DNA from: Candidatus Syntrophopropionicum ammoniitolerans
GTDB taxonomy: Bacteria > Bacillota > Desulfotomaculia > Desulfotomaculales > Pelotomaculaceae
Direction of reading: 5' to 3'
NCBI GenBank assembly: GCA_013201395.1
Contig: JABMJD010000008.1
Coordinates: forward strand, 20,921 to 84,920
Length of the DNA: 64,000 bases
Shown here: positions 27,360 through 35,944 of the stretch, piece after piece
Numbering within the stretch: the stretch's first letter is position 1
Layout of the letters: every line of letters starts with the position of its first letter
Notes under the pieces: generated by a model
What the model was told of the DNA's origin: nothing
The model's input: only the letters and a program-made list of their open reading frames with translations
Databases searched by the model: none
Program-made: the position numbers and the translations under genes

Positions 27360-28421
27360 TTAGCATTTATTCGTGATTCCCCATATAGAGATCATCGCTG
27401 CAAACTCTGCCAATGTATTAAACATAATATCCCGGCCGTAATTTATAATGCAAAGTCTGGTGTTCCTTTCCGTTACCTCTATCACATCGGTAAAAGAAAT
27501 TGGTAAGGCACAAGTATCAGCCTGTTTCAAAATGACATCATGAGTAATGTGTGTTTTTCCATTTAACATAAGGCAAATCTGCGTGTAGTCTCCGCAAATA
27601 AGATTGGAAATATACAATAGGCCATGGACAACATATTTGCCCCGGTCGGCAAACATAAAGGTGTTTGTCCTGCAGTCGCAGCAGATATATGGGTTTCCGC
27701 TTGTAATTTCCTTATTAAAATGTAGTTCCTCTCCTGATAGCCAAAGTCGCTTTTTTTGTTTTCCATGATATTTCAGGCCATATTGCCCCCCAATAAGAAT
27801 ACAGGCGGGGCCCATAGGGCCGGTTGGCCCTGTTGGCCCTGCGGGACCGGGATACCCTGGCTCTCCCTTATGACCCATGGGACCATGACAACCCTTTGGC
27901 CCCTGGGGTCCTTGCGGGCCCAAGGGGCCAACGGCGCCCTCAGGTCCCATAGGGCCCACAGGCCCCTCCGGTCCCATCTCCCCCTGGGGCCCTTCCGGTC
28001 CCGCCGGGCCGCGGAATCCCATGGGCCCGTAATCTCCCCTGGGCCCCATTGGCCCGGGGATGCCCCTGGGGCCCTGGGGGCCGGGGTTTCCTTTGGGGCC
28101 CATGGGCCCGGGGCAACCTGGATCACCCTGGGGGCCCACATCCCCGCGAACGCCGGTTCTGCCCATTGGACCCTGGGGGCCCTGCCTACCGGGTGATCCC
28201 CGGGGACCTGTTGGGCCTATAGGGCCCTGATAGCCCTTTGGCCCCCGTGGCCCCTGAGGTCCGGGGGGGCCCGTAGGCCCTACGGGAACAGTTGGACACA
28301 CGGGTACCCAAGTGGTACACCCCCCATACTGGCCCGGCTTGTAGACGGAACCGCATGTAGGATAGGTACAGGGATATTTTTTATACTTTATATATGGTTT
28401 ATTTCCATAATAACCTTTCAA
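27360..28421 (-). CDS. Second collagen-like protein, Cys-rich head, jelly-roll-like tail
   Basis: 353 aa. The head ([21 protein letters not shown], then Cys in PTCGS, GGCTT and PVCPT) precedes about 53 uninterrupted Gly-X-Y triplets and a ~140-residue C-terminal domain containing six further cysteines ([31 protein letters not shown]). TTG 28421 is chosen because GGAAAGGGG lies nine bases upstream and it parallels the head of the first collagen gene; the frame stays open to 28529. A block [13 protein letters not shown] is shared with the first gene, so they are related by duplication. The likely location is the spore surface; this is inference. Confidence 0.82.
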   Translation of the reverse strand: MKGYYGNKPYIKYKKYPCTYPTCGSVYKPGQYGGCTTWVPVCPTVPVGPTGPPGPQGPRGPKGYQGPIGPTGPRGSPGRQGPQGPMGRTGVRGDVGPQGDPGCPGPMGPKGNPGPQGPRGIPGPMGPRGDYGPMGFRGPAGPEGPQGEMGPEGPVGPMGPEGAVGPLGPQGPQGPKGCHGPMGHKGEPGYPGPAGPTGPTGPMGPACILIGGQYGLKYHGKQKKRLWLSGEELHFNKEITSGNPYICCDCRTNTFMFADRGKYVVHGLLYISNLICGDYTQICLMLNGKTHITHDVILKQADTCALPISFTDVIEVTERNTRLCIINYGRDIMFNTLAEFAAMISIWGITNKC

Positions 28422-28674
28422 ATCCTTGATCCCCTTTCCTGGTAGCAAAACTAGTTGCCATTTCTTACCTTTGTTTTTTTCCCTTATAATAGAATACGCA
28501 TAAGCCTGTTTTACTGTGCAGGGAATCACCCCTTATTTAAAGTAAAGGTTATATCCTTGCGGGTGGCACATCCTGGGGATAAACACATATATTGTTAAAG
28601 TATGGCCGACTAAGATACAACCGGGAACTGGCGGTTTACAACAGGACAAGATTGTGGGTGCAGGGGGGTGTATG

Positions 28675-29784
28675 ATGGGTAAATACAAGATTTGCGTTTA
28701 TGCAATCAGTAAAAACGAGGAAAAATTTGTCCATCGCTGGATGGATGCCGTATCCGAGGCTGACACCGTTATTGTTTTGGATACGGGTTCAAGCGACAGG
28801 ACAGTGGAGAAGTTGCGGGAGAGGGGCGCATTGGTTTATGAGAGGCGAATATCACCCTGGCGTTTTGATGAGGCTCGCAATTATGCATTAGGCTGTGTAC
28901 CGGAAGACACTGATATCTGCGTTTCTAATGATTTGGACGAGGTCTTTGAACTGGGCTGGCGACGGAAATTGGAGTCCGCCTGGCGCCCCTGGTACACCCG
29001 GGCCAGATATATATTCGTTTGGGATCACAAGCCCGACGGCAGTCCAAGGAAGTGTTATTTCATGGAAAAAATACATCGGAGGCATGGCTTTAAATGGATT
29101 CACCCCGTCCATGAGATCTTGGAATACGACAGGATGAAGGGCGAGGAAAAAATTTTGCGGCTAGAAGGACTTGTACTCCACCATTACCCGGATTTAACAA
29201 AGTCCAGAGAAAACTATCTTCCCTTGTTGGAGCTGTCCGTAAGTGAGGATCCTGGTAACGATAGAGCCATGTTTTGGCTGGGCCGGGAATATGTCTACCG
29301 GGGAGAATATAATAGGGGAATAGAAATTTTGACAAAACACCTGGCCCTTCCTTCGGCAAGGTGGAAGGAAGAACGGAGCGCCTCAATGAGGTTGATTGCC
29401 CAATGTTATGAGGCAAAGGGAAACAAAAATAAAGCCAGGGCCTGGCTTTTCCGGGCTCTGGGGGAGTGCCCCGATGTCCGTGAACCGTATCTTGGCCTGG
29501 TTCGGTTCGGGTATAGGGAGGGAAACTGGCCTTTGGTATATGCAATGGCCGATAAGGGTCTGTCTATTGTTCATAGAACGGACAGTTACCTGGTGGAACC
29601 CGAAAGTTGGGGATTTGCCTTTTATGACTACGCTGCCCTTGCCGCCTACCGTTTGGGTTTATATGAAAAGGCCGGGCATTATGCCCTCAGGGCATATCAA
29701 TTAAACCCTGGGGACAAGAGGTTGAAACACAACCTTGAACTGATTAATCAGCGGTGCATTGAACATTTCAATAAAGGTGAGTGA
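28675..29784 (+). CDS. Family 2 glycosyltransferase with TPR-like C-terminus, copy 1
   Basis: 369 aa, cytoplasmic. The GT-A domain has the start KICVYAISKNEEKFVHRWMD, nucleotide-binding VLDTGSSDRTVEKLRE, SPWRFDEARN and the metal-binding DLDE (from CVSNDLDEVFE). The C-terminal ~180 residues are helical pairs of TPR type (MFWLGREYVYRGEYNRGIEIL; YALRAYQLNPGDKRLKHNLEL). This layout resembles SunS-like peptide glycosyltransferases. ATG 28675 is six bases after AGGGGGG. The next gene is a close duplicate. By position it probably modifies the adjacent collagen-like proteins. Confidence 0.83.
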   Translation: MGKYKICVYAISKNEEKFVHRWMDAVSEADTVIVLDTGSSDRTVEKLRERGALVYERRISPWRFDEARNYALGCVPEDTDICVSNDLDEVFELGWRRKLESAWRPWYTRARYIFVWDHKPDGSPRKCYFMEKIHRRHGFKWIHPVHEILEYDRMKGEEKILRLEGLVLHHYPDLTKSRENYLPLLELSVSEDPGNDRAMFWLGREYVYRGEYNRGIEILTKHLALPSARWKEERSASMRLIAQCYEAKGNKNKARAWLFRALGECPDVREPYLGLVRFGYREGNWPLVYAMADKGLSIVHRTDSYLVEPESWGFAFYDYAALAAYRLGLYEKAGHYALRAYQLNPGDKRLKHNLELINQRCIEHFNKGE

Positions 29785-29789
29785 AGGTT

Positions 29790-30896
29790 ATGGCGGGACT
29801 AAAAATATGTGTTTATGCCATCTGCAAGAATGAGTCGGCCTTTGTTGAGAAATGGATGGACTCCATGAAGGAATCCGACCTGGTTGTGGTGACTGATACG
29901 GGATCAACTGATGACACGGTAGCAAAGCTAAGAGAAAAAGGGGCCATTGTGTATATTGAGGAGATAAAGCCGTGGCGATTTGATCGGGCGAGGAATATTT
30001 CTTTAAGTCATGTGCCTGAAGATGTAGATATCTGTGTTTGCACCGATCTTGACGAGTTTTTTGAACCCGGCTGGAGGAATAAACTGGAGCAAGCATGGTT
30101 AAATCATAAACCGGTTCACAAGGGGCCAATATCGAAAACGGGGAGATATATCTACAATTGGAGTTTAAAACCGGACGGCTCCGGTGATACGCAATTTTAT
30201 TATTTCAAGGTCCATGGACGCAAAGGTTTCCGCTGGAAGTGTCCGGTGCATGAATATATTGAACATGTGGGAAAGATCCCACTGGAGATGGTGTTTATAG
30301 AAGGCATGGTACTCAATCATTGCCCTGATCCCACCAAATCCCGCGGGTCCTATTTAGAGCTGTTGAAATTGGGCGTAGAGGAAGCACCCGGCGATACCAG
30401 GATGCGCTATTATCTTGGTAGAGAATATATGTATAAGGGTGAATGGCAGAAATGTGTGGACACCCTGCTTATGTATCTTGCCATGCCGAACGCGCAATGG
30501 GGCGAAGAACGGTGTGCCGCCATGCGTTGGATAGCAAAATCCAACCATATGTTAAAACGGGGCAAGGAAGCCTGCGCCTGGTATTACAAGGCAATCGGGG
30601 AGGCGCCCCATATGCGGGATCCCTATATTGACTTCGCGTTAATGTGCTGTGGCTTGAGGGACTGGCCCATGACCTATTTTTTGGCCGAAGAGGCATTGAA
30701 AATATGGGAAAAATCGAAAACCTTCGTCAATGCGGGATACGCATGGGATCACACGCCTGACGACTTGTGTGCCGTATCCGCATATTATATGGATATGCCG
30801 AACAAGGCGCTGGAGCATGCTCAAAAAGCGCTGGGTTATACACCTGGTAATGAAAGGTTAGTCAACAATCTTAAAAAAATTATGGGGATCATATGA
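29790..30896 (+). CDS. Family 2 glycosyltransferase with TPR-like C-terminus, copy 2
   Basis: 368 aa, paralogue of the preceding gene across its whole length (shared KICVYAI-KNE, VTDTGSTDDTVAKLREKGA, KPWRFDRARN, DLDEFFEPGWRNKLE). The C-terminal TPR-like part reads MRYYLGREYMYKGEWQKCVD and ends AQKALGYTPGNERLVNNLKK. ATG 29790 follows AAAGGTGAG located at the end of copy 1; the two are separated by five nucleotides, so they form one operon. The paired enzymes may add successive sugars. Confidence 0.83.
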   Translation: MAGLKICVYAICKNESAFVEKWMDSMKESDLVVVTDTGSTDDTVAKLREKGAIVYIEEIKPWRFDRARNISLSHVPEDVDICVCTDLDEFFEPGWRNKLEQAWLNHKPVHKGPISKTGRYIYNWSLKPDGSGDTQFYYFKVHGRKGFRWKCPVHEYIEHVGKIPLEMVFIEGMVLNHCPDPTKSRGSYLELLKLGVEEAPGDTRMRYYLGREYMYKGEWQKCVDTLLMYLAMPNAQWGEERCAAMRWIAKSNHMLKRGKEACAWYYKAIGEAPHMRDPYIDFALMCCGLRDWPMTYFLAEEALKIWEKSKTFVNAGYAWDHTPDDLCAVSAYYMDMPNKALEHAQKALGYTPGNERLVNNLKKIMGII

Positions 30897-30925
30897 GGAT
30901 GAGTGCAGCACACATCCCCGGTCGA

Positions 30926-30967
30926 AAAAAACACCAGGTTTTTATACCATAAAACCTGGTGTTTTTA
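30926..30967. terminator. Bidirectional terminator between glycosyltransferase and tRNA-Leu
   Basis: AAAAACACCAGGTTTT (30927-30942) pairs with AAAACCTGGTGTTTTT (30951-30966), a 16-bp perfect stem with an 8-nt loop, A/T runs on both sides. It can end the plus-strand glycosyltransferase operon and the minus-strand tRNA. Confidence 0.92.
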
Positions 30968-30974
30968 AGCGATC

Positions 30975-31058
30975 TGGTGTCGGAGGAGGGACTTGAACCC
31001 TCACGGTAAAACCACACGCCCCTCAAACGTGCGCGTCTGCCTGTTCCGCCACTCCGAC
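30975..31058 (-). tRNA. tRNA-Leu (anticodon GAG), CCA encoded
   Basis: On the minus strand the acceptor GTCGGAG pairs with CTCCGAC, discriminator A and encoded CCA. The anticodon stem is CACGT/GCGTG with loop TTGAGGG (anticodon GAG). A long variable arm (class II) and the T-arm GAGGG-TTCAAGT-CCCTC are present. 84 nt. Confidence 0.95.
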
Positions 31059-31109
31059 ATGTTGTTTTTAGATGCCTTGAGGCTAATTTTTCGCTTTCCC
31101 GCAAAAATT

Positions 31110-31138
31110 ATTATAACAGAGAGCCATTTTAAAAACAA
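31110..31138 (-). promoter_or_regulatory. Sigma-A promoter of tRNA-Leu
   Basis: On the minus strand: TTGTTT (31138-31133), 17-nt spacer, TATAAT (31115-31110), about 50 nt before the mature tRNA 5' end. Confidence 0.7.
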
Positions 31139-31308
31139 GTGGGTTAGGGGTTATTAAGGACAGTCAGGAACCATCATGTGGGGTTTTGCATGGTGTCGGC
31201 CCCAGTAAAGGTAAAATTTTAATCAACCGGCGAGGGCAGGTAAGGCCTGATGCCATGTAGAAGTAATCAATGTTTTGAAAGGAATTATGATGGTAATGGG
31301 GGGATAAA

Positions 31309-32070
31309 TTGTATCCACAAACACATGTTTATTTTGCTGAGGCACTGATAGGTAGGCAGTCGGATCAGGTAACCCTGGGCAGTATTCTGCCGGACATGCT
31401 GGTTGGCAGAGGATTTAATCACCTGGAAGCTCACAGCAAAGGAGCTGAGATATATTGTTTTCTGAGAAAAAACCGTGCTCTGCCGGACTTTAGGTTAGCT
31501 GTTCCCACCCATGGTTTTGTTCCCAAAGGACTTGATTATTATGGGGATGAAAAGTATCTTGACTTTGAAAAGGGTTACTGTTTTGAAAAGGCCAGGCCTT
31601 TTACTATTAAAACAATTGAGGCCTGTAATATACCACCGGAAATGGGCTGGTGGAAGGCCCATAATATTATTGAAATGGGTGTGGAACTGCTAGTTGGTGC
31701 AGCGGGTGATTACAGTGGTCGGCTAAAAAGTGCTTTTACCAATCAGGCCCTTGTTTCAGAGGTAGATGAAATGTTATGTACCCTCTGGCCGGACCGGGAT
31801 ATCGGATTCAGCAGAAGGGTAAAAAGATTTGCCGGCCTGGTTAATGTAGAAAGACCCAGTGTAGAGTCACTGGCCCAGAAGTACAAGGTACAAATGCAGG
31901 TCAGACACCAGACGGAAATAGATACAAAAAAGACAGCCCAACTGATTTACCAGGCAGCCGAAAGTGTCACTGATGATATTTATCAGTTTTTTGATAATGT
32001 TACTGCTAGTGTGAGAAGAAACATTGAGGAACTGCAAACGGATTTTAAAATGGGTCGGCAGACGGATTAG
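31309..32070 (+). CDS. Phospholipase C/nuclease P1-like hypothetical protein
   Basis: 253 aa. The start MYPQTHVYFAEALIG and the segment LGSILPDMLVGRGFNHLEAH recall zinc-dependent phospholipase C-like proteins, where scattered His/Asp residues bind metal; others here are THGFVPKGLDYYGDEK and KAHNIIEMGVELL. The C-terminal ~70 residues are a long charged helix region. No signal peptide is seen. TTG 31309 follows GGGGGGAT. The family match is by pattern only. It is convergent with pssA, ending 2 nt away. Confidence 0.55.
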   Translation: MYPQTHVYFAEALIGRQSDQVTLGSILPDMLVGRGFNHLEAHSKGAEIYCFLRKNRALPDFRLAVPTHGFVPKGLDYYGDEKYLDFEKGYCFEKARPFTIKTIEACNIPPEMGWWKAHNIIEMGVELLVGAAGDYSGRLKSAFTNQALVSEVDEMLCTLWPDRDIGFSRRVKRFAGLVNVERPSVESLAQKYKVQMQVRHQTEIDTKKTAQLIYQAAESVTDDIYQFFDNVTASVRRNIEELQTDFKMGRQTD

Positions 32071-32072
32071 GT

Positions 32073-32576
32073 TTATATTCTGGGAATGGGGATGGAGCTG
32101 ATCATAGCCAGGGCAATGATCACGCTGGCAACCAATATTACCGGGGGGTTGTGAAAGAAGAGGACCATTAGTATTGCCAGGGTAGTACCGCCTGCAGTGA
32201 TGGGTAAACCCCGGAAATGATCAGTACTGCCGGATATGTTGTACCTGGCCAGGCGAAAGGCACCACATAAGACAAAGAAGGCGAAACCAACCAGGCCGAG
32301 GAGGTGCCATTTTTCAGCTAAGGCGGCATATAACATAACTGAGGGGGCTACACCAAATGAAACCAGGTCCGCTAGCGAATCCAGCTCCCTGCCAAAGTCG
32401 GAAGAGGAGTTGTAACGGCGAGCCAGGTAGCCGTCAAGCCTATCCAGGATTGCGGCCAGTATAATTAGCACTGTGGCCAACACATAATTATGATTAAAAA
32501 CAGCAGCAATAGCCAGGACGCCAAACAGTAGATTACCGCCTGTGCATATATTTGGTAGTGCGTTTATTTCGATCAC
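32073..32576 (-). CDS. pssA: CDP-diacylglycerol-serine O-phosphatidyltransferase
   Basis: Membrane enzyme of 167 aa making phosphatidylserine from CDP-diacylglycerol and serine. The CDP-alcohol phosphotransferase motif is complete: LDRLDGYLARRYNSSSDFG followed by RELDSLADLVSFG (DGxxAR...GxxxDxxxD). Hydrophobic helices surround it. The start is GTG 32576 with a weak AAGG site. The upstream gene psd ends 8 nt before it, giving a two-gene pathway to phosphatidylethanolamine. Confidence 0.93.
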   Translation of the reverse strand: MIEINALPNICTGGNLLFGVLAIAAVFNHNYVLATVLIILAAILDRLDGYLARRYNSSSDFGRELDSLADLVSFGVAPSVMLYAALAEKWHLLGLVGFAFFVLCGAFRLARYNISGSTDHFRGLPITAGGTTLAILMVLFFHNPPVILVASVIIALAMISSIPIPRI

Positions 32577-32584
32577 AGCCTTAC

Positions 32585-33262
32585 TCAGTTGAACTTGTCC
32601 AAGGGCAAAATACCTATAATCGTTTCCCCTGCCCGCACCCTGTCACCCTTTTTTACTACCAGCTCGGATTCCATTGGTATAAATAGTTCTGCGCCGGAGC
32701 CGAATTTAATGGCGCCGAAAATTTCACCACTGGCCAGTTTTTTGCCCTCTGTAACCCAGCATTTGATCCTGCGGGCTATAAAACCTGTAATTTGGCAAAC
32801 AACTAGTTTGTACGAATTGCTTTTGATGCCGATATAGTTTTTTTCATTAATTTCCGAGGCATGACTTTTAAATGCGGGAATGAACCGACCGGCCCGATAG
32901 TACCTATATCTAACCTCGCCTTGTAGGGGTGAGCGATTAATATGGACGTTAAAAATAGATAAAAATATATAAACCCTAATAGCCTTACCCTTAATAAAGT
33001 TTTCCTCATACACCTCATCAATCCCAACTATAACACCGTCGGCCGGAGAAAGAATCAGATTTTCTGCTGTGGGTATATTTCTCCTGGGATTGCGAAAAAA
33101 ATAGATGATGAAAACAGCCAAAAGTACGGGTAAAGGCATGAAAATTGGGGCTGTAAAATAGAAAACCACCAGCAAGCCGAACAGGATTAGCAAGAAAGGC
33201 CAGGCTAGTTTTAAGGTTACGGCCACCCTGCCGGAAAAATTGTTCTCGTTGTTGAAAACCAA
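32585..33262 (-). CDS. psd: Phosphatidylserine decarboxylase (short, single-chain precursor type)
   Basis: 225-aa pyruvoyl-dependent enzyme producing phosphatidylethanolamine. Two N-terminal hydrophobic helices anchor it (LKLAWPFLLILFGLLVVFYF). ILSPADGVIVG and the substrate-site VYIFLSIFNVHINRSPLQG are typical. The self-cleavage Gly-Ser is in IKFGSGAELFIP near the C-terminus. TTG 33262 is eight bases behind GGGAGGAAGG; the open frame to 33334 lacks such a site. The first gene of the psd-pssA operon. Confidence 0.92.
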   Translation of the reverse strand: MVFNNENNFSGRVAVTLKLAWPFLLILFGLLVVFYFTAPIFMPLPVLLAVFIIYFFRNPRRNIPTAENLILSPADGVIVGIDEVYEENFIKGKAIRVYIFLSIFNVHINRSPLQGEVRYRYYRAGRFIPAFKSHASEINEKNYIGIKSNSYKLVVCQITGFIARRIKCWVTEGKKLASGEIFGAIKFGSGAELFIPMESELVVKKGDRVRAGETIIGILPLDKFN

Positions 33263-33469
33263 TCTGCAACCTTCCTCCCGCCACATGTAATGCTTTAAAA
33301 TACCGTGTATATCATACCTTGTAGGACATCCCATTGCAAGATTTTATAATAATGACTAAATGGTTAACATTGGCTGAAAGCCAGTCTGAACAGGCCAGTT
33401 CTCAACTGGTTGAATTTGTTTTTGACACCCGGCGGTAGTTTAGCTATACTCGTGATTCTTGGGTCAGTT

Positions 33470-33567
33470 GGAAAGTGGAAAGCGGAAAGTGGAAAGCGGA
33501 AAGCAGAAAGTAGAAAGTAGAAAGCAGAAAGCAGAAAGTAGAAAGCAGAAAGCGGAAGGCGGAAAGG
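33470..33567. repeat. Heptanucleotide tandem array, 14 units
   Basis: Fourteen consecutive 7-bp units of the form [G/A]GAAAG[C/T] with slight variation (late units GGAAGGC, GGAAAGG). All-purine apart from the seventh base. Short relatives occur at about 59170-59205 and 60120-60150. Confidence 0.9.
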
Positions 33568-33581
33568 TGGACAGGAGATGT

Positions 33582-33685
33582 GGGCACTGTTTGAGCCGCG
33601 TTAGCGGCGAGTTGGCCCGAGCCCGAGGGTGAAGGAGCTCGGACAATTATAAGGGGCGAGCGGAGCTGCGTTGTAAGCCTTGCGG
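33582..33685. repeat. Composite repeat core, copy A (104 nt)
   Basis: From GGGCACTGTTTGAGCC to GTAAGCCTTGCGG. It includes the perfect hairpin GCCGC-GTTA-GCGGC and the pairing CCGAGC/GCTCGG. The same core recurs at 59468-59571 and 59965-60068 with few changes. Confidence 0.92.
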
Positions 33686-33691
33686 ATAGAT

Positions 33692-33719
33692 GGTGGTTGG
33701 TGGTTAGTGGTTGGTGGTT
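33692..33719. repeat. G-rich heptamer run (GGTGGTT, 4 units)
   Basis: GGTGGTT twice, AGTGGTT, GGTGGTT. Repeated GG pairs with 1-2 nt loops could form a two-layer G-quadruplex. Five units occur at 59585-59619 and two in the third copy. Confidence 0.8.
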
Positions 33720-33775
33720 AATTGTTCGGGAGGGTTCCTGAACAAGGAACCAGGATAGGGGTAGGACATAGGAAC

Positions 33776-33826
33776 GGGGACACACCTCTGTTTGGGGATT
33801 GGCTTTGCAGTCGGAGGAATGTCCCC
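33776..33826. repeat. REP-like palindrome, copy A
   Basis: GGGGACACACCTCTGTTTGG through GAGGAATGTCCCC: ends GGGGACA and TGTCCCC are complementary, with an inner CCTC/GGGG or GAGG pairing. It ends 25 nt before the SleB-type start. Confidence 0.85.
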
Positions 33827-33851
33827 GAACTACCGGAAATGGGGTGAATAC

Positions 33852-34418
33852 ATGGGGAAATGGCGTGAAATCTTGGAGAATAAGCGGATCAAAGGCCTGA
33901 TCACCTGTTTGGTGCCCTTGCTTACGGCGCTATTAATCGCAGGTGTGATAACAGTAAAAAAAATTGCTGTACCCAGGGAACAACAAACTATTTCCAGTGT
34001 TATGGAGGTGCAAACAACAGCTAGGGAAAAAGTTATACCTGCTTCACGGGGTGTTGTTGCTGCTGACCGCAGGGATATCCAAGTTCTGGCACAGGTGATA
34101 GAAGGAGAAGCTGCCGACGAACCTTATCAGGGTAAGGTAGCGGTAGGAGCCGTGATTATGAACCGCTGTGAGAACCCGGAGTTTCCCAATACTATCCCGG
34201 GTGTTATCAGCCAGGTAGACGCATTTGAATCTGTAAGCAATGGCCAGTATCAAAGGCCGTTGAGCGAGGAATCTATGCGGGCGGCGGTAGAAGCCCTAAA
34301 TGGGGATGATCCCAGTGGGGGAGCGCTGTATTTCTGGAATCCGGCCAAATCAACTAGTAATTGGGTCTGGTCGCGTCCGGTGATCAAACGGATTGGCAAT
34401 CATGTGTTTGCCGGATAG
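33852..34418 (+). CDS. SleB-type cell wall hydrolase
   Basis: 188 aa. After a short basic cytoplasmic head (MGKWREILENKRIKG) comes one membrane segment (LITCLVPLLTALLIAGVI), a linker, and the Hydrolase_2 domain of SleB/CwlJ: VIEGEAADEPYQGKVAVGAVI (catalytic Glu in IEGEA), NRCENPEFPNTIPGVI, YFWNPAKSTSNW and the final IGNHVFAG. SleB-type enzymes are spore-cortex lytic transglycosylases used at germination. The N-terminal peptidoglycan-binding domain of classical SleB is missing. ATG 33852 follows GGGGTGA; the frame open from 33792 lies in the repeat. Confidence 0.86.
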   Translation: MGKWREILENKRIKGLITCLVPLLTALLIAGVITVKKIAVPREQQTISSVMEVQTTAREKVIPASRGVVAADRRDIQVLAQVIEGEAADEPYQGKVAVGAVIMNRCENPEFPNTIPGVISQVDAFESVSNGQYQRPLSEESMRAAVEALNGDDPSGGALYFWNPAKSTSNWVWSRPVIKRIGNHVFAG

Positions 34419-34449
34419 CGCTATAAAACCCCAGCCAAATCTGTTGCTG

Positions 34450-35034
34450 TCAGGTTTTTTCCCCCTTGTACAAGAGGCTATATATTTTATGGTACCTGAG
34501 AACCTTTTTGATATAATGCCTTGTTTCAGGAAAAGGTATATTATCAATTTCATTGATATGACCATCTGCAAGCCATTCCGTTACATTGCCGATCCCACCG
34601 TTGTAAGCAGCCAGCATTAGGGTCACATTGCCGTTAAATTCATCTTCCAGGCCTGCCAGATAACAGGCACCTATATTGATGTTAATCTCCGGAATAAAAA
34701 GTTGATCTATGTTGAAATCAGTGAAGCCCAGCTGATCAGCTACAGACCGGCCTGTTCCCGGCATAATCTGCATCAGGCCTCTGGCGCCTCTTACTGAAAC
34801 GGCACCGGGCCGGAAACCGCTTTCCACTTTCATCATTGCAGAAAGCAGATAAGGGTCTTGATTGTAAGCCTGGGCATATTTTAATGTTAAATCATAGTAG
34901 GGAAGGGGGTAAAAAAGGCGCCTGACACGATCTGCATTTAGAAAAACAGCCAGCAAAATCAGTATAATAACGACTAGTATCCTGCGCCTGGTGTAGATTT
35001 TATTCTTTTTTCTTCTATAAAAAGCCGCGCTCAA
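34450..35034 (-). CDS. Lytic transglycosylase, membrane-anchored SLT
   Basis: 194 aa. A basic head and one membrane segment (RRRILVVIILILLAVFLNADR) lead to an SLT domain: catalytic Glu in MMKVESGFRPGAVS, GARGLMQIMPGTG, NINIGACYLAGL and LMLAAYNGGIGNVTEW. It cuts peptidoglycan outside the membrane. TTG 35034 follows GGAGTGA. Position downstream of coaE mirrors a conserved neighbourhood in clostridial genomes. It is convergent with the SleB-type gene. Confidence 0.88.
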   Translation of the reverse strand: MSAAFYRRKKNKIYTRRRILVVIILILLAVFLNADRVRRLFYPLPYYDLTLKYAQAYNQDPYLLSAMMKVESGFRPGAVSVRGARGLMQIMPGTGRSVADQLGFTDFNIDQLFIPEININIGACYLAGLEDEFNGNVTLMLAAYNGGIGNVTEWLADGHINEIDNIPFPETRHYIKKVLRYHKIYSLLYKGEKT

Positions 35035-35072
35035 TTATTTCACTCCGCTGGTTTTTGCCCACTCTTTTTCAG

Positions 35073-35705
35073 TTATATTCCGTCTCGGGTCCGGAAATGC
35101 TTTTTAAGCATATTATCCCAGTGGCAGTCAACTTGTTTTATAGTCCTATCTTTATCCCCGCTGTTGTCGATTATCCTGGTGGCATGTCTAAGTTTTTCCT
35201 CCTGGGGCAGCTGCGCGGCAATGCGCCTTAAGGCTTCTTCCTGTGTTAGGTTGTCCCTTTTTGCTAGACGCTTCACCTGCTTTTCCTGATCTATTTTAAC
35301 CACCCAGATCTCATCTGCATCCTTTTCCAACCCTACCTCGATTAAGAGGGCGGCATCAACTACCAGCGCTCTTGGGCGCCGACCACCCTTACCTTTTCTG
35401 CATTCTTCTATTTGTCTATTGATATCAGCCTTGATTATCGGATGGGTGATATTATTAAGTTTTTCCATTGAACGGGGATCAGCAAAAACTATAGAGCCCA
35501 TTTTTTTTCGGTTCAGTTCCCCGGCGCTGTCTAAAACCTCGGAACCGAAATGCTCGGCGATTTCCCGTAAGGCGGGTGCCCCAGGTAATACCACCTCACG
35601 TGCCACCTGATCGGCGTCGATAATTTTTGCTCCCAGTTTCCTGAGGCGGTGGGCCACGGTGCTTTTTCCGCTACCAATGTTGCCAGTAAGTCCGATGATG
35701 ATCAT
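35073..35705 (-). CDS. coaE: Dephospho-CoA kinase
   Basis: Last enzyme of coenzyme A synthesis, 210 aa, phosphorylating dephospho-CoA. P-loop GLTGNIGSGKSTVAHRLR; IIDADQVAREVV is the substrate-binding motif; NRKKMGSIVFADP and HPIIKADI are typical, and VVDAALLIEVGLE is the Walker B-like segment. ATG 35705 has GGGGGAG seven bases upstream; an extended frame to 35726 is not needed. It belongs to the polA-mutM-ytaF-coaE group. Confidence 0.95.
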   Translation of the reverse strand: MIIIGLTGNIGSGKSTVAHRLRKLGAKIIDADQVAREVVLPGAPALREIAEHFGSEVLDSAGELNRKKMGSIVFADPRSMEKLNNITHPIIKADINRQIEECRKGKGGRRPRALVVDAALLIEVGLEKDADEIWVVKIDQEKQVKRLAKRDNLTQEEALRRIAAQLPQEEKLRHATRIIDNSGDKDRTIKQVDCHWDNMLKKHFRTRDGI

Positions 35706-35799
35706 TGTTCTCCCCCGCATAGACATAGTCTTCTTATTTTCGCGTTAAATCTTGTACTTCCTCTATAAAAATTCATTATATTTGTGAATGTGAACAAAA

Positions 35800-35944
35800 C
35801 CGCTACTCCTGTACATTGATAGGATACAGCTTTTTGTGTAATTTTTGCAACTAGAAAAAAGGCCGCCCGTATTTTACAGGTGGCTCCGGCCTAATCACAT
35901 TTGTTTTATAGGTTCGGCCTCATGAAGTGCATATCCCTAATTTC
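35800..35944. other. Hairpin between ytaF and coaE
   Basis: AGGCCG (about 35860) pairs with CGGCCT (about 35887) around an internal GCCCG/AGGTGGC fold. It could attenuate transcription into coaE. There is no T-run. Evidence is weak. Confidence 0.3.

Larger units (their letters stand above)
33263..33851. other. Intergenic region filled by one composite repeat copy
   Basis: No gene. It holds a heptamer array (33470-33567), a 104-nt core (33582-33685), a G-rich heptamer run (33692-33719) and a GGGGACA/TGTCCCC palindrome (33776-33826). Apparent antisense reading frames across it are repeat artefacts. Confidence 0.85.

Noticed and set aside
30975..31058. tRNA-Leu as phage or island attachment site
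   Set aside because: No integrase and no repeat of the tRNA 3' end were seen nearby.
31188..31262. Structured leader before the 31309 gene
   Set aside because: CATGGTGTCGGCC and GGCCTGATGCCATG can pair only with bulges and wobble; not convincing without comparison.
33444..33785. Antisense reading frame with LTTQLRSPLIIVRA
   Set aside because: It recurs only where the composite repeat occurs (also 59432-59692), has heptamer-derived low complexity, and no ribosome binding site; it is a repeat artefact.
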